From NCBI GenBank assembly GCA_021234155.1, contig JAJEKV010000003.1:22473569-22537568 (forward strand): a stretch of 64,000 nt of DNA, written 5' to 3'. This document shows positions 1 through 12,600 of this stretch, piece by piece; the first letter of the stretch is position 1; each line of letters begins with the position of its first letter. The notes below the pieces were generated by a model. That model saw only the letters and a list, made by a program, of their open reading frames with translations. It was not told the DNA's origin and did not search any database. Position numbers and translations under genes: made by a program. This DNA comes from Isoetes taiwanensis (Eukaryota > Streptophyta > Lycopodiopsida > Isoetales > Isoetaceae).

Positions 1-2095
1 CTACTGTCAGCTATCACTGTCTTTCTTTTTTTCATATCAACCTTGATGCACTTCTTCTGGGGCACACTATTTCCTAATGATATGGCAATTGCCATCACTA
101 GGAAACCACAAAAAGAACATGGCAGTGGAAACTATAGCACTTGTGTAGACAGAGGATCTCAAAACACTATGAAATTGTTTGGATGCTTGAAAAGTGTACC
201 ACTTTCTGATTCGAATGAAATGGCTGCAAAGATCATTGATAAGAGCATTTAAGTATACCAAGGCATCACTTCTATACCTATGCTCCATATTTCTACAGAA
301 AATGGACCCATGGAGCCACACACACATACCAAAACAAGGTGTAAATCTTGCATCCACAGAAGGGATGAGGGTTGCTCTAATGAGGGCCTAAAAGGTCAGG
401 ACTGTTCTGAAAGTTGGGTTCTGAAGTTACTGGTTTCTAATCACTGTGACGACTTCTTTACGTCAATAAAATATATATATGAAAATTGGAACAAATTACA
501 ATCACCATTCGCAACAATTGAGGGTGCCCTGCTATATGCTGTAGAGTAGTTTGCACAATTTGACCATTTGGACATCAAATGTCTATTTTCAAGCAGATAT
601 CAATGTTGTTTTAGGATACAATAACAAACCAGAATCTACAGGAAGAGTGAGCAAGTCCCTCAAGGAAATTATGCTGAGAAGAAGACAGTGAACATACAAG
701 TTCCTCAAGGAACTATGTTGAGAAGACAGTGTGAACTTATTTTGAGAAGACAGTGATTTATAAGAACATCTCAAAGTGCATCCCAGGAAAATAGTTCCTT
801 TCATTGGCTCGATGAAACAAACGGAGCCAGGCCGGGCAGGTTCCAAGTGTGCAAGGCTTCATTACATACAGCCCGGCAATAAGGAAAATGCCACATGCTA
901 TTTAACACTTGGAATGTCCTACCTCGTATACTGTTTTGATTGTGAAAAAAGGGAGGCTAAACTTTAGAACTCAATATGGCTTATTGCATACAATGTTGAA
1001 AATTAAAGCATACTAGTTATGTTGAAAATTAAAACATACTAGTTATGGTGCCCGGCGTTACTAGTAACAATTTTAAAAGGTGGTTGTTTCATTGATGCTT
1101 TTGGAAAAGGGCATGTGCAGAGTTGTGACTCACCACAAAGTTGCTAGTGTCTTTTTTCTCCTTTGAATCTTTGTGAATAAGTAGACCTAATACTCATGTC
1201 AAAGATGCACCCCATGTGATGCAAAAGTCTCGCAGAAGTTAGACACCAAATTATTTGGAACTCATGACAGCCATAAGGAGGATGAAGCAAGTCTCCTCTA
1301 GCAGTAAGAATGTCTAACATGTGTTATCCCATGGCTTCGTTATCTACAATGCAATTGCAAAACAACTGCAACTCAGATTAGAGAGTAGTGTATAGTATGA
1401 AGAAGTAAAACACATCATAGACATGCAATGCACCGTGGGGTGCTATAAAAGTATGTAACAGGAAAAAGTAAGCACATCATAGACATGCAATGTGGGCTGC
1501 TATAAAAGGTTTAACACTCTGAAACTACATATTCACGTCGTTGAACAATAATGCTGAATAGTAATGGGGGTCATAAATTATTTGTCTTGGCTCCAGCTAC
1601 CATGACAATGATAGCAAAATGGTAGAAACTTTAGAAGAAGTTGTGCACATGCTTAATATGAAAAAGCAAGAGGGAGAAAAGAGAATTATATATTTAGAAA
1701 TAAATATGTTGTTTCATACTATGTCTTTTCTAAAATTGCATCTAAATTACATGGCAAATATGTAATCTTAGAAGTTCTGAGATTAACCTGCTAATCACAT
1801 ACCTATTTCAATCGGCCAACATGCAACTGCATTGGATAAGGAATAAGGCATTCAACCCAGAACAAAAAAACCTAAAATATGGGATTGATAAAAACCTTCT
1901 AATGCTTCTTGAGCAAAGACATGCTTCTATGTCTGATTTCATTATATCCATAATTATCATTGCCCTATGGTATAAGCTTTCCCAGTTCTTGCCCTGTATA
2001 TGCCCACTTCAATGTAAGTCAATGGACCTTTCTTCATGCATTTTGATGGCAGGCCTACACATGACTATAGAACTCAAGTTGGATGCTCCTAGTAT
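1..2095. other. AT-rich stretch without a recognisable gene
   Basis: I see no coding region with family resemblance here. The only structure is short local duplication: a roughly 28-bp unit twice near 990-1045 (both copies contain CATACTAGTTATG) and a roughly 62-bp unit twice near 1409-1510 (both contain ACATCATAGACATGCAATG and GCTATAAAAG). The open frames are short and without recognisable motifs. Confidence 0.5.
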
Positions 2096-2690
2096 ATCTA
2101 CTCCCTTGGATGCCATCACCTCAGTATCATTGCCACTCTATAACCCCAACCTTCCAGTTATTTGTATATTCACCTCCCCACTAGATAAACTGAGGTTGTT
2201 CCAAATATCCGAGTACATGCCTTAAAGACTTCTAATGGTAGTCCTTAAATCTCCTCAACCTAGCACGATATGAGTCAGCATAGGATTCTAGTGCTCTAGG
2301 ATTTTCCAACCTTCTGGCCATCAAATGAACAATTAACGCAGGACATTCACAAGCCATCAGGCAACTTTCATGGTAATTGGACGATCTATAAAATCAATTA
2401 ATCAACAACATTTCAATGTACTGCTTCTGCATGCCTTGGAATAATATTTGGCACAGTCGAGGAGCATAGAGATAAATCAAGGCAAGGCCCAATCCAAAGG
2501 AAATAAAAGGCATCACAAGACACGCAACAATAAAATATAAGTCCTTTTTTTTTACATTAAGTTTAAATCAACAACCTATAGCGCAAGTGCTCTGTCCCTC
2601 TTAACAGCAGGGTCCTGAGTCAAATCAACACCCCATTTTGTCTTTCGCCAAGACTACAATGGATCTCTTTAAGCACTAGCGTTTGTTTCA
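2096..2690. repeat. Direct repeat, copy 1 of about 590 bp
   Basis: This block is repeated at 3858-4446 in the same orientation with only scattered differences. The two copies flank about 1.17 kb of unrelated sequence. The ends lack TG..CA, and no primer-binding site or polypurine tract borders them, so they do not look like LTRs. A segmental duplication or a composite repeat is more likely. A short minus-strand coding-like frame is kept in both copies. Confidence 0.8.
2232..2357 (-). pseudogene. Short conserved frame in direct repeat (copy 1), unknown
   Basis: An uninterrupted minus-strand frame of about 41 codons starts MACECPALIVHLMARR and ends RRFKDYH before a stop. The same frame is kept in the second repeat copy with a few substitutions, which suggests a gene scrap carried by the repeat. 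I do not recognise the family. Copies this similar may be too young for conservation to mean much. Confidence 0.3.
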
Positions 2691-2696
2691 TTGACT

Positions 2697-3655
2697 TTTC
2701 CAGAACCTCGTGCAATGGGGACAAGTGATCCTGAAAGCTTGTTCTTAGAAATCACAAACTTTATTCCTGACTTTGGAGCCATCTTCTAGTTTTTGTTATT
2801 AATACATGATGGCAAAGATAGGTTCAAAACTCTGATCACAGAGTCTCAGTATGAAACGAAAAAATTAGAACCTCCGCTTACCTGGCTTCGAATCCATGTG
2901 TTTGTGTAATCACCAAAGTATTTCCTGCAAGGAAGAGCTGCTGAAGGGCATCAATCTTCCCTAATGGAAATGCGTCAAGAACTCCTACTATCGCCAAAAC
3001 TCTTCCTGTTTCTCGGAACGCGTAAAGAACTCCAAAAACTTTCAATAAATTTTGAGCTCAGTATGTACGTTGCACAGCATCGAAAATTCATATCGGTTAG
3101 CAGTTCGAACAGTAGCAACCGGCAACAAGGTGGCCGACATTTTACTGGAAACAACCAATTTGAAGCGATTTTTGATATATTCTAGTCATATTTCAACATA
3201 TATTTAGAATATGTCAAAAAAACCACATGAGCAAGGGTTTGCCCCTCTAAGGGCAATCCAAAAAGAGGTATTTGGCAAGGGAACAAATGAAAGATTTGCA
3301 CTGGAATTGCCAAAATCATAGATAAATTTAGAGCCAAGGCTGAGATCCTTTAGCAGTTATATACTCAACATGTGTCTATCAAGGTAGTCTTGACAAGTTT
3401 TCTTAGAGAAAACATCTGCATATTCACACGATCCTCTTCTTAATCTAGTCACATAAACATCCATAAAGAAAAAACTACTTACAACTCTGTATAAATGCAT
3501 GCAAAGTCGGATTCTTTGCTTGTCCCTCCTCCCTCCCCCCCCCCACCCCCCACCCCCAAAAAAAAAAAAAAAGAGAGAGAAAGAGATCTATACCTACAAC
3601 CATTTTGAGCCCTATCTTAATCCATTCTATCTACACAAAAAGGGCTTTGTTCTAT
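2697..3655 (-). pseudogene. Gene fragment with conserved splice sites; unsplit paralogue of the Helitron-split copy
   Basis: This block matches 32335-32833 joined directly to 38696-39140. On the minus strand a possible first exon (3140-3069) starts with ATG and encodes MSATLLPVATVRTANRYEF before a GT. A second open block (about 2995-2882) encodes GVLDAFPLGKIDALQQLF and ends at a clean donor, CCAG|GTAAGC. A third block encodes MAPKSGIKFVISK. The junction between exons 1 and 2 is unresolved. I do not recognise the protein. Its importance is positional: 3195-3215 holds the uninterrupted target site of the Helitron described at 32834-38695. Confidence 0.55.
3530..3575. repeat. Poly-C/poly-A low-complexity tract
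   Basis: A C-rich run is followed by about 14 A residues and a GA-rich stretch. The same tract, with different run lengths, lies at about 39032-39065 in the second copy of this repeat. Confidence 0.8.
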
Positions 3656-3857
3656 TCTGGCCCCAAGAAATAATTTTACTTCGTTCAAAACGAGCTCCAA
3701 TTGAGCTCTTTTTTCTCAATGAATAACGATGAAAACCAACCACAAAACTAGTTTGAGATAAATCCTCAGAGATTTGATGCTAAACTATAGCATGGACATG
3801 TAGCAGAACTAACAAGCTTGCATTATTCAATAAGCTCCCCATATCTTGTTCAATATC

Positions 3858-4446
3858 TACTCCCTTGGATGCCATCACCTCAGTATCATTGCCACTCTAT
3901 AATCCCAACCTTCCAGTTATTTGTATATTCACCTCCCCACTAGATATACTGAGGTTGTTCCAAATATCCAAGTACAGGCCTTAAAGACTTCTAATGGCAG
4001 TCCTTAAATCTCCTCAACTTAGCACGATATGAGTCAGCATAGGATTCTAGTGCTCTAGGATTTCCCGATCTTCTGGCCATCAAATGAACAATTAACGCAG
4101 GACATTCACAAGCCATCAGGCAACTTTCATGGTAATTGGCCAATCTATAAAATCAATTAATCAACAACATTTCACTCTACTGCTTTTGCAGGCCTTGGAA
4201 TAATATTTGGCATGGACGAGGATCATAGGGATAAATCAAGGCAAGGCCCAATCCAAAGGAAATAAAAGACATCACAAGACATGCAACAATCAAATATAAG
4301 TCCTTTTTTTTTACATTAAGTTTAAATCAACAACCTATAGCGCAAGTGCTCTGCCCCTCTTGACAACAAGGTCCTGAGTCAAATCAACACCCCACTTTGT
4401 CTTTTGCCAAGACTGCAATGGATCTCCTTAAACACTAGCGTTTGTA
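3858..4446. repeat. Direct repeat, copy 2 of about 590 bp
   Basis: Second copy of the block at 2096-2690, same orientation. It ends at the shared motif CACTAGCGTTTGT, after which the flanks diverge. Confidence 0.8.
3991..4116 (-). pseudogene. Short conserved frame in direct repeat (copy 2), unknown
   Basis: Equivalent of the frame at 2232-2357. It is still open, with substitutions such as LE to SG and Y to C near the end. Family unknown. Confidence 0.3.
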
Positions 4447-5330
4447 TATGAACCAAAAATTATATTTACAGAGAGAAATAAGTTTACAAATGCCATTGAC
4501 GCAACATGCAGAGGGTTAGAATGGAAGAAATTAATAAAAAGCTGAAGGCTTACATGCATCAAGAATCCAAGATCTAGGAGCTTACACATGAACTACTGCA
4601 AAGGCGTAACAATTACTTTCTATCTCTAAGAAGAAGCAACTTCAGGAGAATGTTCATAACAGATCGATTTACATAATAATTGATTTGGAAAAACCATGTC
4701 CAAGTACCACGTCTCCTCTCTCATCACAAAGACATGGTTTCCTGAAAAGACATCGCTTACAAAGTTTGGACTACTGGCATCTTGGGTTGAAAAAGATGCA
4801 TGCATGATGCGCTTGGCTAATTCTGAGCATCAGCGGAGGAGGGATCTATTAGATTGGGTTCTGAAAGTTAATCCAGACTTCCATGACAATCAGATGCAAT
4901 GGAGAGAATTAAGTAGGTCCATACCATGCCACATTCCTGCATATGCAAGATGATTTGTCTGACTTCATGCTGCTTCTAGAATTGAAGAAAATGTAATTAC
5001 CTGCAGTCCAAGACTCCATGGCTCTGCATGTACACCATGTTACATCAAGCTATGTTGATGGGTTGTCTCTGTTAGTAGGAATATGAATAAAACTAACCTT
5101 ATGGTATCTTTGATGGGATCTAGTATGCTAAAGAAGGATCAAAGCTCCTTAACCATATCCATGTTGCCTTCTCTATGCTTACACTTCATCTAAAACCCTA
5201 GAAACAAAAAATGGGCAGGTTAGGGTTTCCCTTCTTAAATAGACAAGGGGTTGGCTAGGGTTTCCAATTATCCCCTTTTGGCATGTGGGATAATTGGGAA
5301 TGGGCCCACTTGCCTTTAATGGCTAGGTGG
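4447..5330. other. No gene recognised
   Basis: The longest open frame (4696-4953, plus, 85 codons) has no motif I recognise and is not repeated elsewhere in the window. The stretch near 5090-5300 changes to a more GC-balanced composition and leads into the repeats that follow. Confidence 0.4.
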
Positions 5331-5334
5331 CAAA

Positions 5335-5495
5335 ATGTGCCCACATGGAAATGTGTGCCCACATTAATGTGTACATTGGTAAATGTGCACATTAATTGCA
5401 CACTTGGGTATGGCCCACTTGGCATAAAGTGTCCACATGGAAATGTGTGCCCACATTAATGTGTACATTGGTAAATGTGCACATTAATAAATGCA
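5335..5495. repeat. Tandem pair, about 95-bp period
   Basis: Two copies of a unit containing CACATGGAAATGTGTGCCC followed by ACATTAATGTGTACATTGG lie at about 5343 and 5438. The unit is itself rich in short inverted repeats (ACATT/AATGT). Confidence 0.75.
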
Positions 5496-5559
5496 CATAT
5501 TCGTTGCAAGTTGCCCCCTAGGGCTACCCACGTGGCTACACGTTAGCGTACACGTCAGT

Positions 5560-5640
5560 CGGGATGGCGTGTACAACGGGGCAGTACAGTATACGTTTTG
5601 GGACCGTATACTGTGCTGGAACGTCACACGTGCTGTCCTT
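5560..5640. repeat. Imperfect hairpin
   Basis: An arm CAGTACAGTATACG is followed after 8 bases by CGTATACTGTGCTG, giving a stem of about 14 bp with few mismatches. It lies just before the first AATTGGG repeat. No function can be assigned. Confidence 0.5.
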
Positions 5641-6796
5641 AAAGAGTAAATTGGGTGTCCGCCCAATTTGGTGTCAGGGAGAAGTTCGTTCTACTGCCCT
5701 TGAGAGTAGTTAAGATACCCCTCGTGATGGAAGGGTAGCCTACTGGAGAAAAAGGCCAATGTTCTGCAAAATTAAAGCCCCTCAGGGAAGCAATGGGGTG
5801 CCCTATGAGGTTCTGCATACAGGTATGCATTTGTGGGGACCAGTGAGGCATCTAGAAGATGTTAATTTGTCAGCCACAGCCCAATTTCCTCTAAGCAAAA
5901 GTGGGATACTCAATCAGGCAGGCGCTCAAGTTTATATTTAGATAATAGTCCAGCTTACCTTTTCCTCCTGTGGTGGGGTGAGATGCCATCAACTGCTAAG
6001 ATTCCTTGGTGCACAGGGGTTCCCAGGCGATAGGACAATGAACAGAGGAAGGCGCCAACAGGATGGCGACAAGCGGCCGAGAAACACAAGGCGCCAAGTG
6101 CTCGATCCGAAGCCGACAGCTGGTTCTGGAGTATAGTGCGGCGACAGGATAGGGATGAGAATGACTTTCCTGGGTAAAAAATATGAAGGCGACAGTGTTA
6201 AGCGGAGCAGAAAGCGCCAAGGAAGCACAGAATTTTCTAAAACTGCAGTCGAGGAGAATGAGGGGCTTTTAAAGGGTTATGGACCTTTCATGAGCCGAAG
6301 ACAAGTGTCGTGCATGTGAGAGTTTGGACTTTTCAAATAAAAATGGACCGTTGATGGGTTCGAGCGTGAGGAATTAATTGTGGACCTTATTAATAATTGC
6401 ACGGAGATTTTAAATTTCAAATCCGTCATTTAACGCCCGCCCAAATTTAATTCGAGTCATGCACGTGTCGCACGTGTTTTAGTCGGGAAGTTGTGTTTAA
6501 AAGTTCCGGGCTGGACATATTACTTCGAAATTAGGGGGGACATTTAACTTTCAAAATAGGGGGGAAATTACATTCAAATTTTGGGGGGAATTTATGTTTA
6601 AATGTAAATGCGCTTCAGACCTATTGTTTTTCTGGCACTGCTCTGTTTGGCCACTATCTTTTCTTCAAGACACAAACATCTTCAGCGCTTCATACTCATA
6701 GCCACGAAATCTCCAAAGGTTTGTGCTGCTCCTCAGTTTTATTCGCCATAGCTCGATATGTAATTGCTGCAAATGTAATCTGAAGGGATATAATCA

Positions 6797-6905
6797 TTCA
6801 CGCCTTTCCATTCACGGCTGTTCATTCGCACCTATTCAAGCACGCCTGTTCATTCACACCTCTTCATTCACGCCTGTTCATTCACACCTCTTCATTCACG
6901 CCTTT
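6797..6905. repeat. Short minisatellite, about 28-bp units
   Basis: TTCATTCACGCCTGTTC alternates with TTCATTCACACCTC. About four half-units are visible, giving a frame rich in His, Phe and Ser that is not a credible gene. Confidence 0.75.
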
Positions 6906-7339
6906 TCGATGGCGCCTGTTGATTTACTCCTCATCATTCACCGGGGTGGTAGTTCGGTCACATTGTTGAAGTTTGGACTTCGACAGCTACTGTCACATTT
7001 ACATAAACTCTAAGTTTCGATGCAGTCCTTCCTTTTCCTGAAATAGGTGTGCAAGAATTGTGTGCCTGCTGTTTTCTCCATGGGGGTTTGTTTGCCCCCA
7101 TGAACTACCCTGATAAGTCCACCCTTGTTTGTAGTCAGACCCTTCTAATGCTCGATTGTATTTGTTTTGGTAGCTCAATGATGGATTCCACTTAGGTGAC
7201 CAGTCCAACCGTCCCCCTTTCAATCGAAGGGGGTTCTTTTAGTGTCTGCCTCGTTCAGTTTCATTTACAAAAAGGGACAAATTGGGCGGTCCCTTTGTGT
7301 AGATGACGAGATAGGTGAAATTGGCCGGGTGGGCAAACT

Positions 7340-7840
7340 GTATCTCAAGTTGTGCATATTGTGCCTATTCTCAAGCTGTCACTCGAAGGGGTTTTCTCTA
7401 TGGCAGCTAAATTGGGCGGCCGCCGAGTCTCTGCCTACTTTACAGCTCTTCTACAACCTCGACCAAATTGGGCGGGCGCCCAATTTGTAAGCGGTCATGG
7501 CCTGTTCAGAGCGAGAACCTTTTCTTGTACCCATTGTGAGACTGACTGCATCAATACTAACCCTTTATAAGCGCCTCATTCGGTTGAAGTATCTCAAGTT
7601 GTGCCTATTGTGCCTATTCTCAAGTTGTCACTCGAATGTGTCTTCTCTATGGCAGCTAAATTGGGTGGGCGTCGAGTCTCTGCCTTCTTTACAGTTCTTC
7701 TACAACCACGACTAAATTGGGCGGGCGCCCATTTTGTCCGCGGTCATGGCCTGTTCAGAGCGAGAACCTTTCTTTGTACCCATTGTGAGACTGACTGCAT
7801 CAATACTAACCTTATATAAGCGCCTCATTCGGTTCAAATT
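7340..7840. repeat. Tandem duplication, about 249-bp period, two copies
   Basis: The stretch from the GTGCCTATTCTCAAG motif to the TATAAGCGCCTCATTCGGTT motif occurs twice. The same minus- and plus-strand frames recur at 7352-7570 and 7601-7819. Each copy carries AATTGGG palindromes. Confidence 0.85.
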
Positions 7841-8439
7841 GGGCGGCCGCCCAATTTGCAACAAGGGGAATCTAAAGACCTCATATGTAAAAAAGGGCAC
7901 CCGCTCAATTTCATTGTGCGTGCAACCATTGAATGGCCATCCACACTCACCCCGGTTTTTGGTCCACTGTTGAAAACATCAGTTTTGGTAGGTGTACATG
8001 TCCTGTTTTCAAAGAATCCTACATGTGGATTTGTGGAGGTATGGTTTTGTTCGATAATGGTGTTCTTTTTTCAGTGGACTAAAACATCCACTGTTGTTTT
8101 GTAGTTTCTTCTATTGTGACATGTCATTTTATAATACAATCCGGGTAAGAGCATGTTAGGGCCTACATGTTTTGGAAACTACCTGGAAAATACTCTGGGT
8201 AGTAAAAGATGATGATATATTTGAGTTCTTAACATCTTCTTGACATCACAAAGCACCTTACAACATGTATGTACTACTACTCTTGAATATAATACAATTT
8301 CTTTTAGTCAATCTTGTAGTCTAGGTACTTTAAAATACAATTATGTACTTGCACAGAAGTACACAGAAAAGTACCTTTTTGGTAATTTTTTATGTAGGCC
8401 CTAACATGCTTTCACCCATCCACTGTAGGAAAGAATATT

Positions 8440-8900
8440 TGAATTTCTACATGTCTAATAATTCTATTGTCACATGTCTTTATAGATGTAGGAAAGAATA
8501 TTTGATTCTCTACATGTCCTATACTTCCATTCACATGTCTTTATAGTAGTAGGACAAAGTACTTTATTTGGTAAGGCATTGTAGGAAAGAATACATGAAT
8601 TACGACATGTGTAATACTTCTATTGTCACATGTCTTTATAGAAGTAGGAAAGAATACTTGATTCTCTATATGTCGTATGCTTCCATGTCACATGTCTTTA
8701 TAGTAGTAGGACAGAGTACTTTATTTGCTAACGCATTGTAGGAAAGAATACATGAATTACGACATGTGTAATACTTCTATTGTCACATGTCTTTATAGAA
8801 GTAGGAAAGAATACTTGATTCTCTACATGTCCTATCCTTCCATATCACGGGTCTTTATAGTGGTAGGACAGAGTACTTGATTTGCTACGTGCACGATTTG
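8440..8900. repeat. Tandem repeat, about 157-bp period, roughly three copies
   Basis: CTATTGTCACATGTCTTTAT recurs at 8464, 8620 and 8777 within longer related units that also contain GTAGGAAAGAATAC and ACATGTCCTAT. This looks like a short satellite tract with no coding content. Confidence 0.85.
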
Positions 8901-8999
8901 CTGCACATGCACGATCACATGTCCTTATACTAGTATTCCATGTAAGACAAGTTACTTCAACTACTTCAATTACTTAACACCTATTTTTGCATAACAAAA

Positions 9000-9490
9000 C
9001 CATCAAGAATTTGATTTGTATTCCTTGAGGGAGTGCAGGACCGCTGCAACAAATCCCTAAGCATTAATGTCATAGGACCACGCAAAATCCTAACAATATC
9101 CTAACATTTTGGATATTGTTAGAGAAAGACCATTAAACCACGCCTACATTTTTGCATAACAACCCATTAAGAATTGTGAGATGTATTTTTTTATGGAGGA
9201 TAGGACCATTGCAACAAATCCCCAAGCATTAAAATGGCAAGACCATGCAATATCCTAACATTATTCCCCCATTTTGGATATCGTTAGTGGAACACCATTA
9301 AACCGTTCCTACATCTTGGTATAATTTAGACCATTAAGAATTTGAGATGTAATTGTTTATGGGGAATAGGACCATTGCAACAAATCCCCAAGCATTATAA
9401 AATGGCAAGACTATGCAATATCCTAACATTATCCCCCATTTTGGATATCATTAGTGGAACACCATTAAACCATGCCTACATCTAGTTGGT
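9000..9490. repeat. Tandem repeat, about 165-bp period, three copies
   Basis: The motif AACAAATCCCNAAGCATTA recurs near 9046, 9213 and 9378, each followed by ATATCCTAACATT and CCATTTTGGATATC. It differs from the 157-bp repeat just upstream. Confidence 0.85.
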
Positions 9491-9642
9491 ACTAAGGTTA
9501 AGCTATAGACAGTCCAATAGTTATCCACGCCATCCAATGGTTTTAATTGTATCTAATTTATCTTATCCAATGGTTCTTTCTAAGAATGCAATGGTTCTTT
9601 GAAAAACAAGATAACTTATTGCACTTAGGCGATTTGCACTAA

Positions 9643-12600
9643 GAACATATCAAACCGCAAAGTGTCATGCGGTCGGCCCCAGAAACCCAAGTGTTTTGTT
9701 GTTCGGGCAAAGACAAAGGCTCGAATGGAGATTTGACTTAGCCATGTTGTCCAAAACAAATGGCGAAATTACCCTAGGGACCAAGTTACCTGGGTCATTT
9801 TTTTTGCAACAAAAGAAACACAAACCCTCTACATGGCAAGATTACGCACCCTCCGCTAAGGCCAATTCACTACTGACGTGTTGGGCATGAGCTACTTTGG
9901 CGCTTCGAGGCGGGGGTGGTCTTCGCCCGCGAAACTTGGTCTCCGAGTAATGTCGATGTTTGAGTCCGTTGGCGAGTCGGATCACGCCCAGGTGGGAGAG
10001 TTGCCCGTCCGTGGCCAAAGACCTTCCGAGAGGACCTTTTGGGTCGAATCGCTACGAAAAAGGTTTTAGGGCTCTGTCTTCTGGCGTCAACGCCCTCCCA
10101 CTACCTCATGACATTATGCAAGCTCCTGGTCCAATCTGACTAGGGTATGGGCTCCAAAACGTAAACCCTGTGCCTTGCCAGCTTATTGTAGGGTTTACGT
10201 TATGGAGATCGGGCTTTGGTCCGTTGCACTTGGGATATATGGTCGGCATTGCGTTTGAAAACACGAGGCAAAGAGAAATTGCAAGAATGGGGTTTGGATT
10301 TATTCTCCTCCTAGTTTTACAATTAAAAGTGTAGAGCGCCTTATGCAGTAGCAAAATTGTTTGGGGTCACTCGGATTGGCGAATAGATCGAAACTCTGTT
10401 ATTTCAGTTCTCATGGCTCCCCATGTTTAGAAATGGTCCACCTAGTTATCAAAGAAGTCGACCACGTTTTGGCCTCCAAAACGTAAACCTTGTGCGTTGC
10501 TAGGTTATTGTAGGGTTTACGTTATGGAGGTCGAGTTTTATTCAGTTGCACTTGAGACATGGTTGAGAAGCTGCAGTTGAAAACAAGAAGCAATAAAAAC
10601 TGACGAAATGGGGTTTGGATTTATCGAGGCAGGCTTTCCTACCAGTGCTCCTCCGAGAGGGCAAATGCCAATGCATGCCTTCCCGGAGCCCGGTTTCCCT
10701 ATCCGACCGTTGAATTCTCCATTCAAGTAACTTGCTTCGAGCAGGTTCAAAAAAATTCAAGATCTGTCCAGGAGAACATATCAAACCGCAAAGTGTCCTG
10801 CAGTCGACCGTGTAGAAACCCAAGTGTTTTGTCGTTCGGGCAGTACAAAGGCTCCGGAATGGGGATTTGACTTCGCTATGTCGTCCAAAATAGCGAAATT
10901 ACCCTCGGGACCAAGTTACACGGTCATTTTTTGCAGCAAAAGAAGCACGAACCCTCTACATGGCAGTATTCTGCACCCTCTGCTAAGGCCAATTCACTAC
11001 GAACGTGTTGGACATGAGCTACTTTGGCGCTTCCTGGAGCAGGGGTGGTCTTCTGCCCACGAAACTTGGTCTCGAGGGTAATGTCGATGTTTCGAGTCCG
11101 TTGGCAGAGTCAGATCACAGTTCCGGGGTGGGAGAGTTGCCCGTCCGTGGCCAAGGACCTTCCAGAGAGGACCTTTTGGGTCGAACTGCTTCTGGAAGGT
11201 TTTAGGGCCCCGTCTTCTGGTGTCAACGCCCTCCCACTACCTCATGACATTGTGCAAGATCCTGGTCCAATCTGACTAGGGTATGGCCTCCAAAACGTAA
11301 ACCTTGTGCGTTGCTAGGCTATTGTAGGGTTTACGTTATGGAGGTCGAGTTTTATTCAGTTGCACTTGAGACATGGTTGAGAAGCTGCAGTTGAAAACAA
11401 GAAGCAATAAAAACTGACGAAATGGGGTTTGGATTTATCGAGGCAGGCTTTCCTACCAGTGCTCCTCCGAGAGGGCAAATGCCAATGCATGCCTTCCCGG
11501 AGCCCGGTTTCCCTATCCGACCGTTGAATTCTCCATTCAAGTAACTTGCTTCGAGCAGGTTCAAAAAAATTCAAGATCTGTCCAGGAGAACATATCAAAC
11601 CGCAAAGTGTCCTGCAGTCGACCGTGTAGAAACCCAAGTGTTTTGTCGTTCGGGCAATACAAAGGCTCCGGAATGGGGATTTGACTTCGCTATGTCGTCC
11701 AAAATAGCGAAATTACCCTCGGGACCAAGTTACACGGTCATTTTTTGCAGCAAAAGAAGCACGAACCCTCTACATGGCGATGTCAAAGACCCTCCGCTAA
11801 GGCCAATTCACTACTGAACGTGTTGGACATGAGCTACTTTGGCGCTTCCTCGAGGCGAGGGTGGTCTTACGCCCGCGAAACTTGGTCTCGGGGTAATGTC
11901 GATGTTTCGAGTTCGTTGGCGTCGTCGGATCACGCCCGGGGTGGGAGAGTTGCCCGTCCGTGGCGGGGACCTTCCGAGAGGACATTTTGGGTCGAACTGC
12001 TTCTGGAAGGTTTTATGGTTCCGTCTTAAAAGGTCAACGCCCTCCCACTACCTCATGACATTGTGCAAGATCCTGGTCCAATCGACTAGGGTATGGCCTC
12101 CAAAAACGTAAACCCCGTGCCTTGCCGTTATTGTAGGGTTTACGTTATGGAGGTCGAAGCTTTGGTCCGTTGCACTTGGGACATGGTCAAGCATTTGCGT
12201 TTTGAAAACACGAGGCAAGAGAGAAACCGCGGAATAGGGTTTGGATTTAATCTCCTCCTAGTTTTGCAATTAAAAATCTAGAGCGCCTTATGCAGTAGCA
12301 AAATTGTTTGGGATCACTCGGGTTGGCCAATAGATCGAAACTCTGTTATTTCAGTTCTCATGGCTCCCCATGCATGTTTAGAAATGGTCCACCTAGTTAT
12401 CAAAGAAGTCGACCACGTTTTGGCCTCCAAAACGTAAACCCTGTGTGTTGCTAGGTTATTGTAGGGTTTACGTTATGGAGGTCGAGTTTTATTCAGTTGC
12501 ACTTGAGACATGGTCGAGAAGCTGCAGTTGAAAACAAGAAGCAATAGAAACTGACGAAATGGGGTTTGGATTTACCCTCCTCCCAGTGTCGCAATTAGAG

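Larger units (their letters stand above)
5645..7900. repeat. Cluster of AATTGGGCGGCCGCC-type palindromic motifs
   Basis: The motif AAATTGGGCGG, often completed to a palindrome with core GGGCGGCCGCCC, recurs near 5648, 7275, 7408, 7465, 7659, 7714 and 7836. The copy at 7836-7857 is a perfect 22-bp palindrome containing the NotI-like core GCGGCCGC. The copy at 7465-7486 is palindromic except at its centre. CG content stands out against the AT-rich neighbours. Short G-runs (three stretches of 6 G) lie at about 6534-6590. Confidence 0.75.

Noticed and set aside
2096-4446. 590-bp direct repeats as LTRs of a small retrotransposon
   Set aside because: No TG..CA ends, target duplication, primer-binding site or polypurine tract; the enclosed sequence matches another repeat at 32-39 kb.
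7242-8104. Several 60-80-codon frames as genes
   Set aside because: They repeat with the 249-bp duplication and have no motifs or splice signals.
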